From positions 1 to 64,000 of the forward strand of contig CACYIK010000005.1 in NCBI GenBank assembly GCA_902774395.1: a stretch of DNA of 64,000 bases. The letters are read 5' to 3'. Source of the stretch: an uncultured Bacteroidota bacterium. GTDB taxonomy: Bacteria; Bacteroidota; Bacteroidia; Bacteroidales; P3. Under the pieces are notes generated by a model. The model saw only the letters and a program-made list of their open reading frames with translations. It had not been told where the DNA came from and searched no databases. Shown here one piece after another: positions 8,173 to 17,098 of this stretch (the stretch's first letter is position 1; each line of letters begins with the position of its first letter). The translations under genes and the position numbers were made by a program.

Positions 8173-10050
8173 TTAACGAGCAAACGAGAGAAGCAAAACG
8201 GAGATATCGGCAGGGGATATTCCACTGATACGGGAGGCCTGTCCGATGGACTGGGGACGGTAGCGGTTGAGCTTCTCGCGGCATTCATAGCTCAGGGCGG
8301 TGAGGGAGAAATAGTCGAAATCTGTCGGGAGGCTGATATCCTCGAACTTCAAGATACGGTTGGCCACCTCCTGTTCTTTCTCAATATAACGCTGGTATTT
8401 TATCTGCGTCTCCACCTCCTGTTTGACCTCCTCGCGGACCTCTTCGGGCATGGACTGCACCTCAGCCTCCAGGTCCGAAGAGAGGGAGAGCAGCATGTCG
8501 AGCGACAGTTCCGGACGGAGCAGCAGCGACGAGAGGCGCACACGCTGGCTGAGCGGGGCCGACTGATGCTCCTCAAGCCAGCCATTCACCTCCGACGGAA
8601 CCACGGAGAGCTGCTCGATGGAACGCATCAAGGAGGCCGACAAAGACTGTTTCTCCTCCACCCTTCGCATACGCGCATCGTCGGCGAGGCCAAGGGCATG
8701 GGCTAGCGGGGTGAGGCGTTGGTCGGCATTGTCCTGGCGGAGGAGGATTCGATATTCGGCACGCGAGGTGAACATGCGGTAGGGCTCGTCGACACCCTTG
8801 GTCACCAGGTCGTCTATCAATACACCAATATAGGCTTGGGAGCGTCCCAAGACGAACGGCGCCCTGCCCTGCAGCTTCAGCGCCGCATTGATGCCGGCCA
8901 TAAGACCTTGGCATGCCGCCTCTTCATAGCCCGTGGTACCGTTGATCTGGCCAGCGAAATAAAGGTTCTCCACAAGCTTGGTCTCAAGGGTATAGACCAG
9001 CTGCGTGGGCGGGAAATAGTCATATTCTATGGCATAGCCTGGCTTAAAGATACGGGCCTGCTCGAATCCTTTTATGCTATGCAAAGCCTCCAATTGCACC
9101 TCGATGGGCAGTGACGAGGAGAAGCCGTTGAGGTAGTAGCTCTGCGACGTCCATCCCTCGGGCTCTACGAAGAGCTGGTGATGATCCTTGTCGGAGAAGC
9201 GTTCAATCTTATCCTCGATAGAGGGGCAATAGCGCGGGCCGCGGCCCTGGATTCTTCCGGAGAACATCGGTGAACGCGAGAAGCCTGTACGAAGGATGTC
9301 GTGGGTCTGGAGATTGGTATTGGCGATATAACAGGGCTTCTGCTCGGTAAGAGGCTTGGTATCAGAGAAGGAGAATTTATCCGGGTGCTCGTCTCCCGGC
9401 TGTATCTGGAGTTGAGAGAAATCGATGGTACGGCCGTCGACACGCACCGGGGTACCTGTTTTGAGACGCTGTACCTCGAAACCCTGTTCACGAAGTTGGT
9501 CAGAGAGGCCTACGGCAGGGGCCTCCCCTACCCTGCCCCCGCTCCAGGATTCCTCGCCGATGAAGATCTTACCGTTGAGGAAAGTGCCGCTAGTCAATAT
9601 AACGGCACGTGCGGGGATATTATGTCCCATGCGAGTCAGGACACCGGAGACTGCCTTGCCATCGAACGAGAGCGCGACGACCTCATCCTGCCAGAGGGAG
9701 AGACCGGGGATATTCTCCAGCACCCGACGCCATGTCGAGGAGAAGAGCATCCTGTCACATTGGGCCCGGGGGCTCCACATGGCGGGACCCTTGGAGCGGT
9801 TGAGCATTCGGAATTGGATAGCCGACCTGTCGGTGACTATACCCGACCATCCTCCCAGGGCGTCAACCTCACGGACAATCTGTCCCTTTGCCACGCCGCC
9901 CATGGCGGGATTACATGACATCTGACAGATATTATCGAGCATCTGGGTGACCAGAAGTACTTTTGCACCCAACTTGGCAGCCGCGGCTGCTGCCTCGGCA
10001 CCCGCATGGCCTGCCCCTACAACTACAATATCAAAAGGTTCAAATGTCAT
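8173..10050 (-). CDS. mnmG: tRNA uridine-5-carboxymethylaminomethyl modification enzyme MnmG
   Basis: The FAD-binding subunit that, with MnmE, installs the cmnm5 group on the wobble uridine of several tRNAs. Visible features are the N-terminal dinucleotide fold VVGAGHAGAEAA, the family signature MSCNPAMGGVAKGQ (about residues 44-57), GTFLNGKIFIGE, and a C-terminal region with YRPQSIGQASRISGISPADISVLL. At 625 residues it has normal length. It is followed on the same strand by no gene; ybeY lies 12 bp upstream, so they form an operon. In enterobacteria this gene (gidA) flanks oriC. Confidence 0.97.
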   Translation of the reverse strand: MTFEPFDIVVVGAGHAGAEAAAAAAKLGAKVLLVTQMLDNICQMSCNPAMGGVAKGQIVREVDALGGWSGIVTDRSAIQFRMLNRSKGPAMWSPRAQCDRMLFSSTWRRVLENIPGLSLWQDEVVALSFDGKAVSGVLTRMGHNIPARAVILTSGTFLNGKIFIGEESWSGGRVGEAPAVGLSDQLREQGFEVQRLKTGTPVRVDGRTIDFSQLQIQPGDEHPDKFSFSDTKPLTEQKPCYIANTNLQTHDILRTGFSRSPMFSGRIQGRGPRYCPSIEDKIERFSDKDHHQLFVEPEGWTSQSYYLNGFSSSLPIEVQLEALHSIKGFEQARIFKPGYAIEYDYFPPTQLVYTLETKLVENLYFAGQINGTTGYEEAACQGLMAGINAALKLQGRAPFVLGRSQAYIGVLIDDLVTKGVDEPYRMFTSRAEYRILLRQDNADQRLTPLAHALGLADDARMRRVEEKQSLSASLMRSIEQLSVVPSEVNGWLEEHQSAPLSQRVRLSSLLLRPELSLDMLLSLSSDLEAEVQSMPEEVREEVKQEVETQIKYQRYIEKEQEVANRILKFEDISLPTDFDYFSLTALSYECREKLNRYRPQSIGQASRISGISPADISVLLLSFAR

Positions 10051-10062
10051 AATATATGATAT

Positions 10063-10494
10063 TTACGCTGTTTGTTCCACGGGAAACAACGCCAAGGCCT
10101 CTTCTTCGAGCTTTCTCATCTGAGCGGCCTCTTCCGGGCTCTTGTCACCCTGACCCAGCAGATGCAACACCCCGTGAATAATCACTCGATGCAGTTCATG
10201 AATAAACGGCACCCCAAATTGGGAAGCGTTCTCCCCTACCCTATCCACACTTATCATGATATCACCCGAGATGAGGTCTGCAGCCACATAGTCGAAAGTG
10301 ATAATATCGGTATAGGTGTCATGATTCAGGTAGCGCTGATTGGCACCAAGAAGATACTCGTCACTGCAGAAGAGGTAAGAGATGTTCCCCACCCTCTTTT
10401 GACGACGTTGGACGACCTCAGTAATCCATTTCTTGACATCAGTAGGTTGAGGAAGGTCAAAATCTATATCCTGAACACTAAACCGGATAGCCAT
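10063..10494 (-). CDS. ybeY: Endoribonuclease YbeY (16S rRNA maturation)
   Basis: A single-strand endonuclease needed for 16S rRNA 3' end maturation and ribosome quality control. The zinc site is seen as IIHGVLHLLGQGDK; Bacteroidetes members usually lack the last His of the HGxLHLxGxDH form, as here. NHDTYTDIITFDY is the other family signature. At 143 residues it has family length. It sits directly upstream of mnmG with a 12-bp gap. Confidence 0.93.
   Translation of the reverse strand: MAIRFSVQDIDFDLPQPTDVKKWITEVVQRRQKRVGNISYLFCSDEYLLGANQRYLNHDTYTDIITFDYVAADLISGDIMISVDRVGENASQFGVPFIHELHRVIIHGVLHLLGQGDKSPEEAAQMRKLEEEALALFPVEQTA
10073..10088. promoter_or_regulatory. Degenerate parS-like site
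   Basis: TGTTCCACGGGAAACA matches the parS palindrome TGTTTCACGTGAAACA at 14 of 16 positions. It lies inside the 3' end of ybeY. Confidence 0.4.
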
Positions 10495-10625
10495 ATTATA
10501 TATGTAGAATACTAATTAACAGATGGTTATGAATAAAAAGAATGAAATTTTCCTCAAAATGCTTGCGATGAAACGGCTTCAGGAAGGTAGTTATACTCCC
10601 TAGACGAAGGAAAAAGAGGAATCCT
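10495..10625. other. Spacer between ybeY and the anti-sigma ATPase gene
   Basis: 131 bp, AT-rich; no promoter box matching TAnnTTTG or hairpin with T-run was recognised with confidence. Confidence 0.4.
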
Positions 10626-11081
10626 TCATACCAGAACAGGGGTGAAGGAAGCCCGGAGGGTTGCGATGCGCTCAAGGGCGTCGGAGGGATCGATGCCGGC
10701 AACATCGAATTCGAGTTTCACTTTCCGTCCCCCTTCGGAGAAGGTCAGTCGGTCGGCAAGGGACTTCATGACAAAGATACCCTCCCCCTGGTTCGACTCG
10801 CCGGAAGGGAGACCACCATACTGATGGAAATCGAATCCCCTACCCTCGTCGGATACCTCCACACTGATGCCACCCCGGCTGGTGTCGAATGTCAGCGACA
10901 CATTCTTTGTCGAATCCGACCCATTACCGTGGACAATGGCATTCTCTACCGCCTGCAGGGCAGCCACCGATACAGCGGAATAATAATTACCCACATTATT
11001 CTCGTGGCAAAAATGAAACAAGCGCTCCTCCACCTGTGGGAGATTAGCAATATCCGACTGTATAACAAAAGATTCCGTCAT
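10626..11081 (-). CDS. RsbW-type anti-sigma factor / histidine kinase-like ATPase
   Basis: A 151-residue HATPase_c domain protein. The N box is AALQAVENAIVHG (about residues 40-52), the G1 box DEGRGFDF and the G2 box GEGIFVMKSLADRL. This matches RsbW/SpoIIAB-type serine kinases that bind sigma factors or phosphorylate anti-anti-sigma partners. No STAS-domain partner gene lies next to it. A promoter box at 11106-11113 suggests it starts its own transcript. Confidence 0.88.
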   Translation of the reverse strand: MTESFVIQSDIANLPQVEERLFHFCHENNVGNYYSAVSVAALQAVENAIVHGNGSDSTKNVSLTFDTSRGGISVEVSDEGRGFDFHQYGGLPSGESNQGEGIFVMKSLADRLTFSEGGRKVKLEFDVAGIDPSDALERIATLRASFTPVLV

Positions 11082-11105
11082 TCTTCTTATGATCCTTAAC
11101 GGCTA

Positions 11106-11113
11106 CAAATATA
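11106..11113 (-). promoter_or_regulatory. -7 promoter box (TATATTTG) for the RsbW-type gene
   Basis: The minus strand reads TATATTTG 25 bp upstream of the ATG, matching TAnnTTTG. Confidence 0.6.
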
Positions 11114-11170
11114 CAAAAAAATGAAAAACTAAAAATGAAAAATGAAAAATTGGAGGGGTCATCCCGACAA

Positions 11171-14100
11171 CTATCTGTAGAAGTAGTCGTTAACTTTCTC
11201 CCGGTAGTAGGGCGAGAGGGTAGGGGGTACTGTACGAAGCTGATCGGCGGCAGGTTTCAGCTGCTTGTTGTATTTCTCGAGTTCGGCTGGCGACGGCTGG
11301 CTGTAGAGGTCTCCTGCCTCGTGGCTCTCGCGCCGTTCCTCCTTCTCGCGCTGCATCTCTGCCTTTTCATGCTCCAGCAGACGGGTCATGATTTGTTGCT
11401 GACGCTGGATCGTTTGGTGTGTAATGGTGCGGTTCACAAGGTCTGTCTCTGTCTGCTCCATCTGCTTCATCATCTGGTCTATTTCCTTGGCCAGCTTACT
11501 GTTACCCGCATCCTGTTGCTTCAATTCCTGGCCGTATTCCTGCATCATGCGACGTATCAGCTCCTGCTGTGCCGCCATCTTGGCAAACTCTTCGCTCATC
11601 TTCTGACCTTGCCCTATCTGGTGCCGTCCATCGGCTTTTTTCCCCTGCTTGTCGAGCTGCTTTTTCAGCGCTTCCATCTGCTTGTTAAGCTCCTGCTGCA
11701 TCTGCCGCATCGACTTGGGCGACGGCTTTCCCTTGCCAGGATTGCTGCATTGTGAATTGCTCTTACCCTTGTTCTTACACTGGCCGTTCTTCTTTTTTTG
11801 GCTGTTCTGACGCATCTGATCTTGCATCTTGTCGAGGCTCTCCGCAAGCACCAAGGCCAGGTTGTTGAGCGACGTCATCGAATACTGCATCGACCGTGCC
11901 GCCTGTGTGTTCTTATAGGCGCCATAGAACGACTGGTTCATGTCCAGCAAGCCCTTGAGAGAGTTGTTCACGTTGCTGTTCACCGCAGCCACATCCTTGT
12001 TGATAGCCGAGGCTACCTGCAGCTGCCGCTTGGCCATAGAATGGAGCGAATCGGCCACATTGCGGAAGTCATCCTTGATACGGTTCTGACGGGATATTAT
12101 CGTCTGATACTTCGGGTCTTGAATATAGATGGTACTCAGAGCGCCTATCAGCTCTTCCTGGTTGAACGAGAGCCTCACAAGGTTTTTCAGCAGCTGACGC
12201 ACCTCCTCGGCATCCTCTGCCAGATCCTCTTGTTCGGCATCGGTCTGAGCCTCGGCCAGCGCCTCGCTGAGCTTCTCCATATCGTCGGCGGCCTCTTTCT
12301 GCTGCTTGCCGGCATCCTTGTTCTTACCTTTCTGCAGGCTCTGCTGTGCCGCTTTCTGGTGCTGCTCCACCTGCTTCTCAAGTTCTGTAGGCACCTTGAA
12401 ATCGGTGCTGGGATCCAGTTCCTTATAGTCTTTCTTAATCTGGTCGATATCCTCCTTCAGCTGCTGGAATTTATCATTGATTTCCTTCTGTTTTTCCTGT
12501 AGCTGCTGATTGTCCTTCCCCTTGTATTGTTCCGTTTCACGCGAAACATCACGCTGCTCCTCGGCCAGCTTGTCCATCTTCTGTATCGTCTGCTCCACCT
12601 TCTTCTCAATCTCCAGCCGTTTCATGAGCTCGATATTCTGATCCAACTGCTTTTCCAGCTCTGCGTTGTCCATCTTCAGCTTCTCCAGATTCTCCTGCAC
12701 TTTCTGCTTGTCGAGCTCCTTCATCATACGGTCTATCTCTGCCATGGTCTCTTTCATCTTTTCGTCCATCACCTCGTTCATCAGGCGGTCCAGCTCACGC
12801 TGTTTCTCCATCAGTTGCTCGCTCTGCTCGCGGTATTTCTGTTCCAGGCGGTTGTTCTCCTGTATCTGCTGCTGCATTTGCTGCATCATCTGCCGCACCT
12901 GCTGCTGTTTCTGCTGTATCTGCTGCAGGTCCTTCTTGTCCTGCCAGTTAAGCTCCTTCTTGTCGACCAGCTTACGCATCATCTCGTTGATTTCCTCCTG
13001 CAGTTTCTGCAGCTCGCTCATCTGTGTCTCGGCGCTCTGTCGCACCTCGTTGCTGCTGCGGTCGAACAGCTGGTCAAGCTCTTCTGTGGTGGGAATCTTG
13101 ATCTCGAAAGCCTGCGAACGCACTTTCTTGGGTCCATGGATGGCGTCGTTGTCCGCCACCTCGAAGTAGTAGGTCAGCACATCTCCGGGCGCCAGTGTCA
13201 GTTCAGCGGTGTTGAAACTGAAGAAGAACTCCTGCGACGACTCGCCATTCAAGGCCAATTCGGCCTCGCTGACGGCCTTTCGGGCCGTGTCCTTGGCGTT
13301 GGTCGTCGAATGGACAAAAACGAGCTTAGAGAAGCCGTAATCATCCTTTATGCGGCCGCGGAACAGACGTCGGTCGGGATGCAACGAATCGATCATCTCC
13401 TCGACCGAAATCTGCGGCAAGCCGTCGACAATGGCCGAGAGGGTATAGCGCAACGTGTCGGAAGAGGAATGGCTGCTTTCCACGCAGAAAGCATAGTCTA
13501 TCGTGTGCATCACACGGAGGTTGGTCTCCACGCGCCCCGATGGGTCCACAGGAAGCTCCACAGCCGCGGAGTCGCGGAAGAACAGCATCTGCTGGGCATC
13601 CTTTGTCTGGAAAAGCCACTTCACCACGGTACCTTCAGGCACCGCAGCGTCGCCCAGATTCACCACCGTCTCGGGTACACGACCCGTATAGGCAGGGTAG
13701 GAGAGGAGCATGCGGAACTCCACCACCGACGGATTGGGGAGCATCTCCAGACGGTACTCCGGCGATGTCACGCCACCGCCGTCCAGGCTGAAATTCAACG
13801 ATTGACGCATCTGCTTGAAGGTGTATCCGAACCGCTCAGGCGAGAGCTTGGTCATCCTGTGACGACGGCCATCGACGACGATGGACACCTCGTTGGGTAG
13901 CGCCTCGCCCTCGACATCCACCGTCAGGTCGAAATCGTTCCCCGAAATCACCTGCAAAGAGTCGGTAGACACCACAAAACGGAACGGTGCCGGACGCTCG
14001 TAGACCGTGTTATAATCGGCAATACGCTTCACCGGCCCTGTGATTACCGTCGGTGCCACCAGCAGCAACACGACAAGTATCGCCAGCGGCGGCAGCGCGT

Positions 14101-14575
14101 AGCGCAGGTACCGCCGGTTGGCCTTCAGGTTGATGGCGTTGAGGAAGGGTATGGGGCGCAAGGTGGCGGCCTTCTGCTCGATGGCAGCCAACAATAGGTT
14201 GCTGGATTCTGAACTATCGGATTCTTCGGACATCAGCTGCAGCAGGTTCAGCAGCTTGTCGCTCACCTCGGGGAAGTGGCGTCCGATGATGCGGGCGGCC
14301 TGCTGCCGGTCGATACACTTGCCCAGGCCGTACATCTTCAGCAGCGGGCGCACTACCAGCCAGGCCGAGACGGCAGCTACCGACAGCCATCCTCCCCAGA
14401 AAATCAACGCCCTTGCCAGTGGCGAAAGCCACCCGAAATGCTCCAGCAACACCGCCGCCAAAAAGAGCGTCAGCATGATGCCAACAGCATATAAAATACC
14501 TTTTATCAAGAGGTTCTTGTAGTACTTCCTGATAAAGGCATCGAGCGCCTGCAGTATGTCGCCCTGTCGTTTCAT
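11171..14575 (-). CDS. DUF4175 family large membrane-anchored coiled-coil protein
   Basis: The start is taken at the Met of MKRQGDILQALD. A longer in-frame start at 14713 would run through the terminator hairpin of the upstream lipoprotein gene and is rejected. Two or three transmembrane helices lie near the N-terminus (LIKGILYAVGIMLTLFLAAVLL and LIFWGGWLSVAAVSAWLVV, then LPPLAILVVLLLVAP). A beta-rich exterior part follows, and from about residue 500 onward come long Gln/Glu/Lys-rich coiled coils (QQMQQQIQ, KQLDKQGKK). This is the layout of DUF4175 proteins of Bacteroidetes, which are of unknown function. The length is 1134 residues. Confidence 0.8.
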   Translation of the reverse strand: MKRQGDILQALDAFIRKYYKNLLIKGILYAVGIMLTLFLAAVLLEHFGWLSPLARALIFWGGWLSVAAVSAWLVVRPLLKMYGLGKCIDRQQAARIIGRHFPEVSDKLLNLLQLMSEESDSSESSNLLLAAIEQKAATLRPIPFLNAINLKANRRYLRYALPPLAILVVLLLVAPTVITGPVKRIADYNTVYERPAPFRFVVSTDSLQVISGNDFDLTVDVEGEALPNEVSIVVDGRRHRMTKLSPERFGYTFKQMRQSLNFSLDGGGVTSPEYRLEMLPNPSVVEFRMLLSYPAYTGRVPETVVNLGDAAVPEGTVVKWLFQTKDAQQMLFFRDSAAVELPVDPSGRVETNLRVMHTIDYAFCVESSHSSSDTLRYTLSAIVDGLPQISVEEMIDSLHPDRRLFRGRIKDDYGFSKLVFVHSTTNAKDTARKAVSEAELALNGESSQEFFFSFNTAELTLAPGDVLTYYFEVADNDAIHGPKKVRSQAFEIKIPTTEELDQLFDRSSNEVRQSAETQMSELQKLQEEINEMMRKLVDKKELNWQDKKDLQQIQQKQQQVRQMMQQMQQQIQENNRLEQKYREQSEQLMEKQRELDRLMNEVMDEKMKETMAEIDRMMKELDKQKVQENLEKLKMDNAELEKQLDQNIELMKRLEIEKKVEQTIQKMDKLAEEQRDVSRETEQYKGKDNQQLQEKQKEINDKFQQLKEDIDQIKKDYKELDPSTDFKVPTELEKQVEQHQKAAQQSLQKGKNKDAGKQQKEAADDMEKLSEALAEAQTDAEQEDLAEDAEEVRQLLKNLVRLSFNQEELIGALSTIYIQDPKYQTIISRQNRIKDDFRNVADSLHSMAKRQLQVASAINKDVAAVNSNVNNSLKGLLDMNQSFYGAYKNTQAARSMQYSMTSLNNLALVLAESLDKMQDQMRQNSQKKKNGQCKNKGKSNSQCSNPGKGKPSPKSMRQMQQELNKQMEALKKQLDKQGKKADGRHQIGQGQKMSEEFAKMAAQQELIRRMMQEYGQELKQQDAGNSKLAKEIDQMMKQMEQTETDLVNRTITHQTIQRQQQIMTRLLEHEKAEMQREKEERRESHEAGDLYSQPSPAELEKYNKQLKPAADQLRTVPPTLSPYYREKVNDYFYR
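12533..12548. promoter_or_regulatory. Degenerate parS-like site inside the DUF4175 gene
   Basis: CGTTTCACGCGAAACA matches parS at 14 of 16 positions and keeps the dyad except at the outer and one inner base. Confidence 0.45.
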
Positions 14576-14624
14576 TCTAGCATTTAACGCAACAAGTTGA
14601 CTTTTATTTTGTACAAAATAAAAA

Positions 14625-14649
14625 AGGCTGCACAGCAACTGTGCAGCCT
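14625..14649 (-). terminator. Rho-independent terminator of the lipoprotein gene
   Basis: 11-bp stem AGGCTGCACAG/CTGTGCAGCCT with a 3-nt loop, followed on the minus strand by TTTTTATTTT. Confidence 0.9.
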
Positions 14650-14672
14650 CTTTTGCTGAATCATTCAAGTGA

Positions 14673-15167
14673 TTATTCCTGAACGTCCTGAGCCTCTTCG
14701 GCGGCAGCCTCAACGGCAGCGTCGGCAGAGGTATCCTCTTCGGGAGCCATCTGAGCCATAGCCTTCAGCACGATGGCCATAGCCTCGTCCTGGTGCTCCT
14801 CAGCCCATTTCGTCCATTTGCCCTGAAGGGCGTTCATCTTCTCCTCAATGGCCTTCTCGTCGGCGTACTTGGAGTCGAACTCAGCGGCAACTTTGCTGAT
14901 CTCTTCCTCGGAGATACCTTCCATGTTCAGGGAGGCCATCTTCATCGAGGTATTCATCATCATCTCGTAACCCTCGGCGCTGGGCTCCTGCTCCATGATG
15001 TTAAGCAGCTGGTCGGTGATTTTGACCATCTTCAGAACGTCGCTGTCGCCTTCTTTGATTTCGTTTTTGGCGGTAACACCGTCTTTACCGGGTTTGTCGC
15101 TGCCACCACAGGCAACCATCATGCCCACGAGGGCAATCATTGCGAAGAAAGAAAAAACTTTTTTCAT
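14673..15167 (-). CDS. Small lipoprotein of unknown function
   Basis: Signal peptide with lipobox (ALVGMMVAC-GG), so it is probably lipidated at Cys20 and carried to the envelope by Lgt, which is encoded at 61649. The mature part is acidic and helical, with repeated Met-rich amphipathic stretches and an Ala/Glu tail. No family was recognised. It has its own promoter box and terminator, so it is a monocistronic unit. Confidence 0.75.
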   Translation of the reverse strand: MKKVFSFFAMIALVGMMVACGGSDKPGKDGVTAKNEIKEGDSDVLKMVKITDQLLNIMEQEPSAEGYEMMMNTSMKMASLNMEGISEEEISKVAAEFDSKYADEKAIEEKMNALQGKWTKWAEEHQDEAMAIVLKAMAQMAPEEDTSADAAVEAAAEEAQDVQE

Positions 15168-15226
15168 TGTGTTAATTTTTTGATTGTTAATAATTTCAAT
15201 ATTAAATATTGTCTGGTTTTAAATTG

Positions 15227-15234
15227 CAAAACTA
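15227..15234 (-). promoter_or_regulatory. -7 promoter box (TAGTTTTG)
   Basis: The minus strand reads TAGTTTTG 60 bp upstream of the lipoprotein start. Confidence 0.6.
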
Positions 15235-15320
15235 CGAAAAATCTTTAAAAATCAACATGTTTTAAAGTTAAAAACACTTAAAGGCATTCCCTTAAGACCC
15301 TCCGATTTCACTTTTTTTCG

Positions 15321-15328
15321 TATTTTTG
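15321..15328 (+). promoter_or_regulatory. -7 promoter box (TATTTTTG)
   Basis: Matches TAnnTTTG, 25 bp upstream of the SDR start. Confidence 0.65.
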
Positions 15329-15353
15329 CAATCCAAAAACAGAAGAAAAAGTC

Positions 15354-16157
15354 ATGCAACAGGTAATCATCATCACCGGCGCCTCGTCGGGCTTTGGCAA
15401 GGCCACGGCCGAACTCCTGGCCTCGAAAGGACATGTCGTTTACGGTCTCTGCCGCCGCCCCATGCCCGCGGAGGGCAATATTAAATATTGTCAGTGCGAT
15501 GTACGCAACCGCGAGCAGATAGCCGCCGTCGTGGCGGAAATCATCAAGGAGCAGGGTAGGGTAGACGTGCTGGTGAACAATGCCGGCATGGGTATCGGCG
15601 GCGCCCTGGAACTGGCCACCGAGGAGGAGATCGACCTCCAGATGGGCACCAACTTCATGGGCTGCGTCAATATGTGCCAGGCCGTGCTGCCGTATATGCG
15701 CAAGGCGCGTAAAGGAAAGATTATCAACCTCAGCTCCATTGGTGGCGTCATGGGCCTTCCCTACCAGGGATTCTATTCCGCCTCGAAGTTCGCCATCGAG
15801 GGCTTCTCCGAGGCCCTGAGCGCCGAGGTGCGCGGCTTTGGCATCACCGTCTCCATGGTCGAGCCAGGCGACTTCGCCACGGGCTTCACCGGCAGCCGCA
15901 AGAACAGCCAGGCCACCCTCGACGACCCCGACTACGGCCCCATCTTCCGCCGCTCGCTGGCCATCATCGAGAAAGAGGAGAACGGTGGCTTGAAACCCGA
16001 GGTGCTGGCTCGCCGCATCGCCAAGATGGTGGAGCAGAAGCACCCGCCGCTGCGCAAGGTGGTCTCCAACCTCGAGCAAAAGCTCTCGGTGGTCATCAAA
16101 CGGGTGCTGACAGGCAACCAGATGGTCGCCGTCCTGCGAGGATACTATAAGTCTTGA
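15354..16157 (+). CDS. Short-chain dehydrogenase/reductase
   Basis: A classical SDR of 267 residues. The cofactor motif is TGASSGFGKATAE (about residues 8-20), followed by NNAGMGIGG, the catalytic Ser region INLSSIGG, and YSASKFAIEG, which contains the YxxxK pair. The substrate cannot be inferred. It is a lone plus-strand gene inside a minus-strand region, with its own promoter. The coding sequence ends just before a purine-rich minisatellite that begins after the stop. Confidence 0.93.
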   Translation: MQQVIIITGASSGFGKATAELLASKGHVVYGLCRRPMPAEGNIKYCQCDVRNREQIAAVVAEIIKEQGRVDVLVNNAGMGIGGALELATEEEIDLQMGTNFMGCVNMCQAVLPYMRKARKGKIINLSSIGGVMGLPYQGFYSASKFAIEGFSEALSAEVRGFGITVSMVEPGDFATGFTGSRKNSQATLDDPDYGPIFRRSLAIIEKEENGGLKPEVLARRIAKMVEQKHPPLRKVVSNLEQKLSVVIKRVLTGNQMVAVLRGYYKS

Positions 16158-16412
16158 GGAGTGAGAGGGGAGTGAAGGAGGAGTGAGAGGGGAGTGAGAG
16201 GGGAGTGAAGGAGGAGTGAGAGGGGAGTGAGAGGGGAGTGAGAGGGGAGTGAGAGGGGAGTGAAGGAGGAGTGAGAGAGGAGTGAAGGGGGAGTGAAGGA
16301 GGAGTGAGAGAGGAGTGAAGGAGGAGTGAGAGGGGAGTGAGAGGGGAGTGAAGGGGGAGTGAAGGGGGAGTGAAGGAGGAGTGAAGGAGGAGTGAGAGGG
16401 GAGTGAAAGGGA
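16156..16412 (+). repeat. Purine-rich minisatellite (GAGGAGTGAGAGGGGAGTGA type)
   Basis: More than twenty copies of a 10-11 bp unit, GGAGTGAGAGG or GGAGTGAAGGA, G-rich on the plus strand. It fills nearly the whole interval between the convergent SDR and CarboxypepD_reg-like genes and ends in GGGACAATAG, like the copies at 2300-2703. Confidence 0.95.
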
Positions 16413-16424
16413 CAATAGATTTAA

Positions 16425-17090
16425 TTATTTGTCCTCTTGAGACTGTTCTTCTTTATTTTCTTCAGATTTCTCAGATTCTTTCTGGGCGACGGGCACAGGA
16501 TCCCAGGGCTCGTTGCATAATATCCAGATGGGTGGAGAGAGGAGCAAGGAATGAAGGTAGGGGTTGCATCCAAGAGGCCAGGAAAGATCTTTGCTGGCAG
16601 GTCCTCCTTCCATACGTCCGCTCATGTTCCACAGCCGTGGGTCGTTGGGGCTGGTAATCAATAGGCCCATCTTGTAGAGCAGATTCCGTGTGCCACTGAT
16701 ATTTACGGTGTTCAACCACACCATTTTGGAAGTGTTGGCAAAATAGGACACCCGGACGACATTGTCCGACGGAGGCAAGACGATGCTGCGAATCCTGGTG
16801 TCGCGCGTCAGGCTCAGATTCTTGTAATGCAACATGGTGTCGCCGAACTGGGTAATCAGGAGGTTGTAGCCTCCCGCCGCAAGGGGCGGCAGCGTGAAGT
16901 GGCCGTCATTGTCGGTGAGGGCAATGCCCATGCTACGCTCCCCCTGCAGCAGTTGCACGTGACACATGGGCAACACCTTGCCGTCGACGGTGTTGACCAC
17001 TACGCCCGTCACCGTCAGGCTGTCGGCCTGCGGGCGGGCGGTGAAGGCCGCCGTCAGGGCCATCAAAACTATGAGCAAACGGAGTTTCAT
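16425..17090 (-). CDS. Secreted protein with carboxypeptidase-regulatory-like domain
   Basis: A signal peptide (RLLIVLMALTAAFTA) is followed by a beta-sandwich of the CarboxypepD_reg type: TVTGVVVNTVDGKVLPMCHVQLL, GIALTDNDGHFTLPPLAAGGYNLLI. The remainder has no recognised domain, and the tail is a charged Glu/Lys stretch (SEKSEENKEEQ). The gene begins 8 bp after the end of the first tethered sigma factor gene, so the two form an operon. Its product is probably envelope-located and may be the controlled product or sensory partner of that sigma factor; this is inference. Confidence 0.75.
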   Translation of the reverse strand: MKLRLLIVLMALTAAFTARPQADSLTVTGVVVNTVDGKVLPMCHVQLLQGERSMGIALTDNDGHFTLPPLAAGGYNLLITQFGDTMLHYKNLSLTRDTRIRSIVLPPSDNVVRVSYFANTSKMVWLNTVNISGTRNLLYKMGLLITSPNDPRLWNMSGRMEGGPASKDLSWPLGCNPYLHSLLLSPPIWILCNEPWDPVPVAQKESEKSEENKEEQSQEDK

Positions 17091-17098
17091 AACGGTTT

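Noticed and set aside
12527..13900. 457-residue plus-strand open frame
   Set aside because: It is the shadow of the DUF4175 coiled-coil region on the other strand; Leu/His-rich without any domain.
15252..16415. 387-residue minus-strand open frame over the SDR gene and minisatellite
   Set aside because: Its N-terminal part is pure repeat translation (Ser/Pro/Leu/His) and the rest is the antisense shadow of a clear SDR gene.
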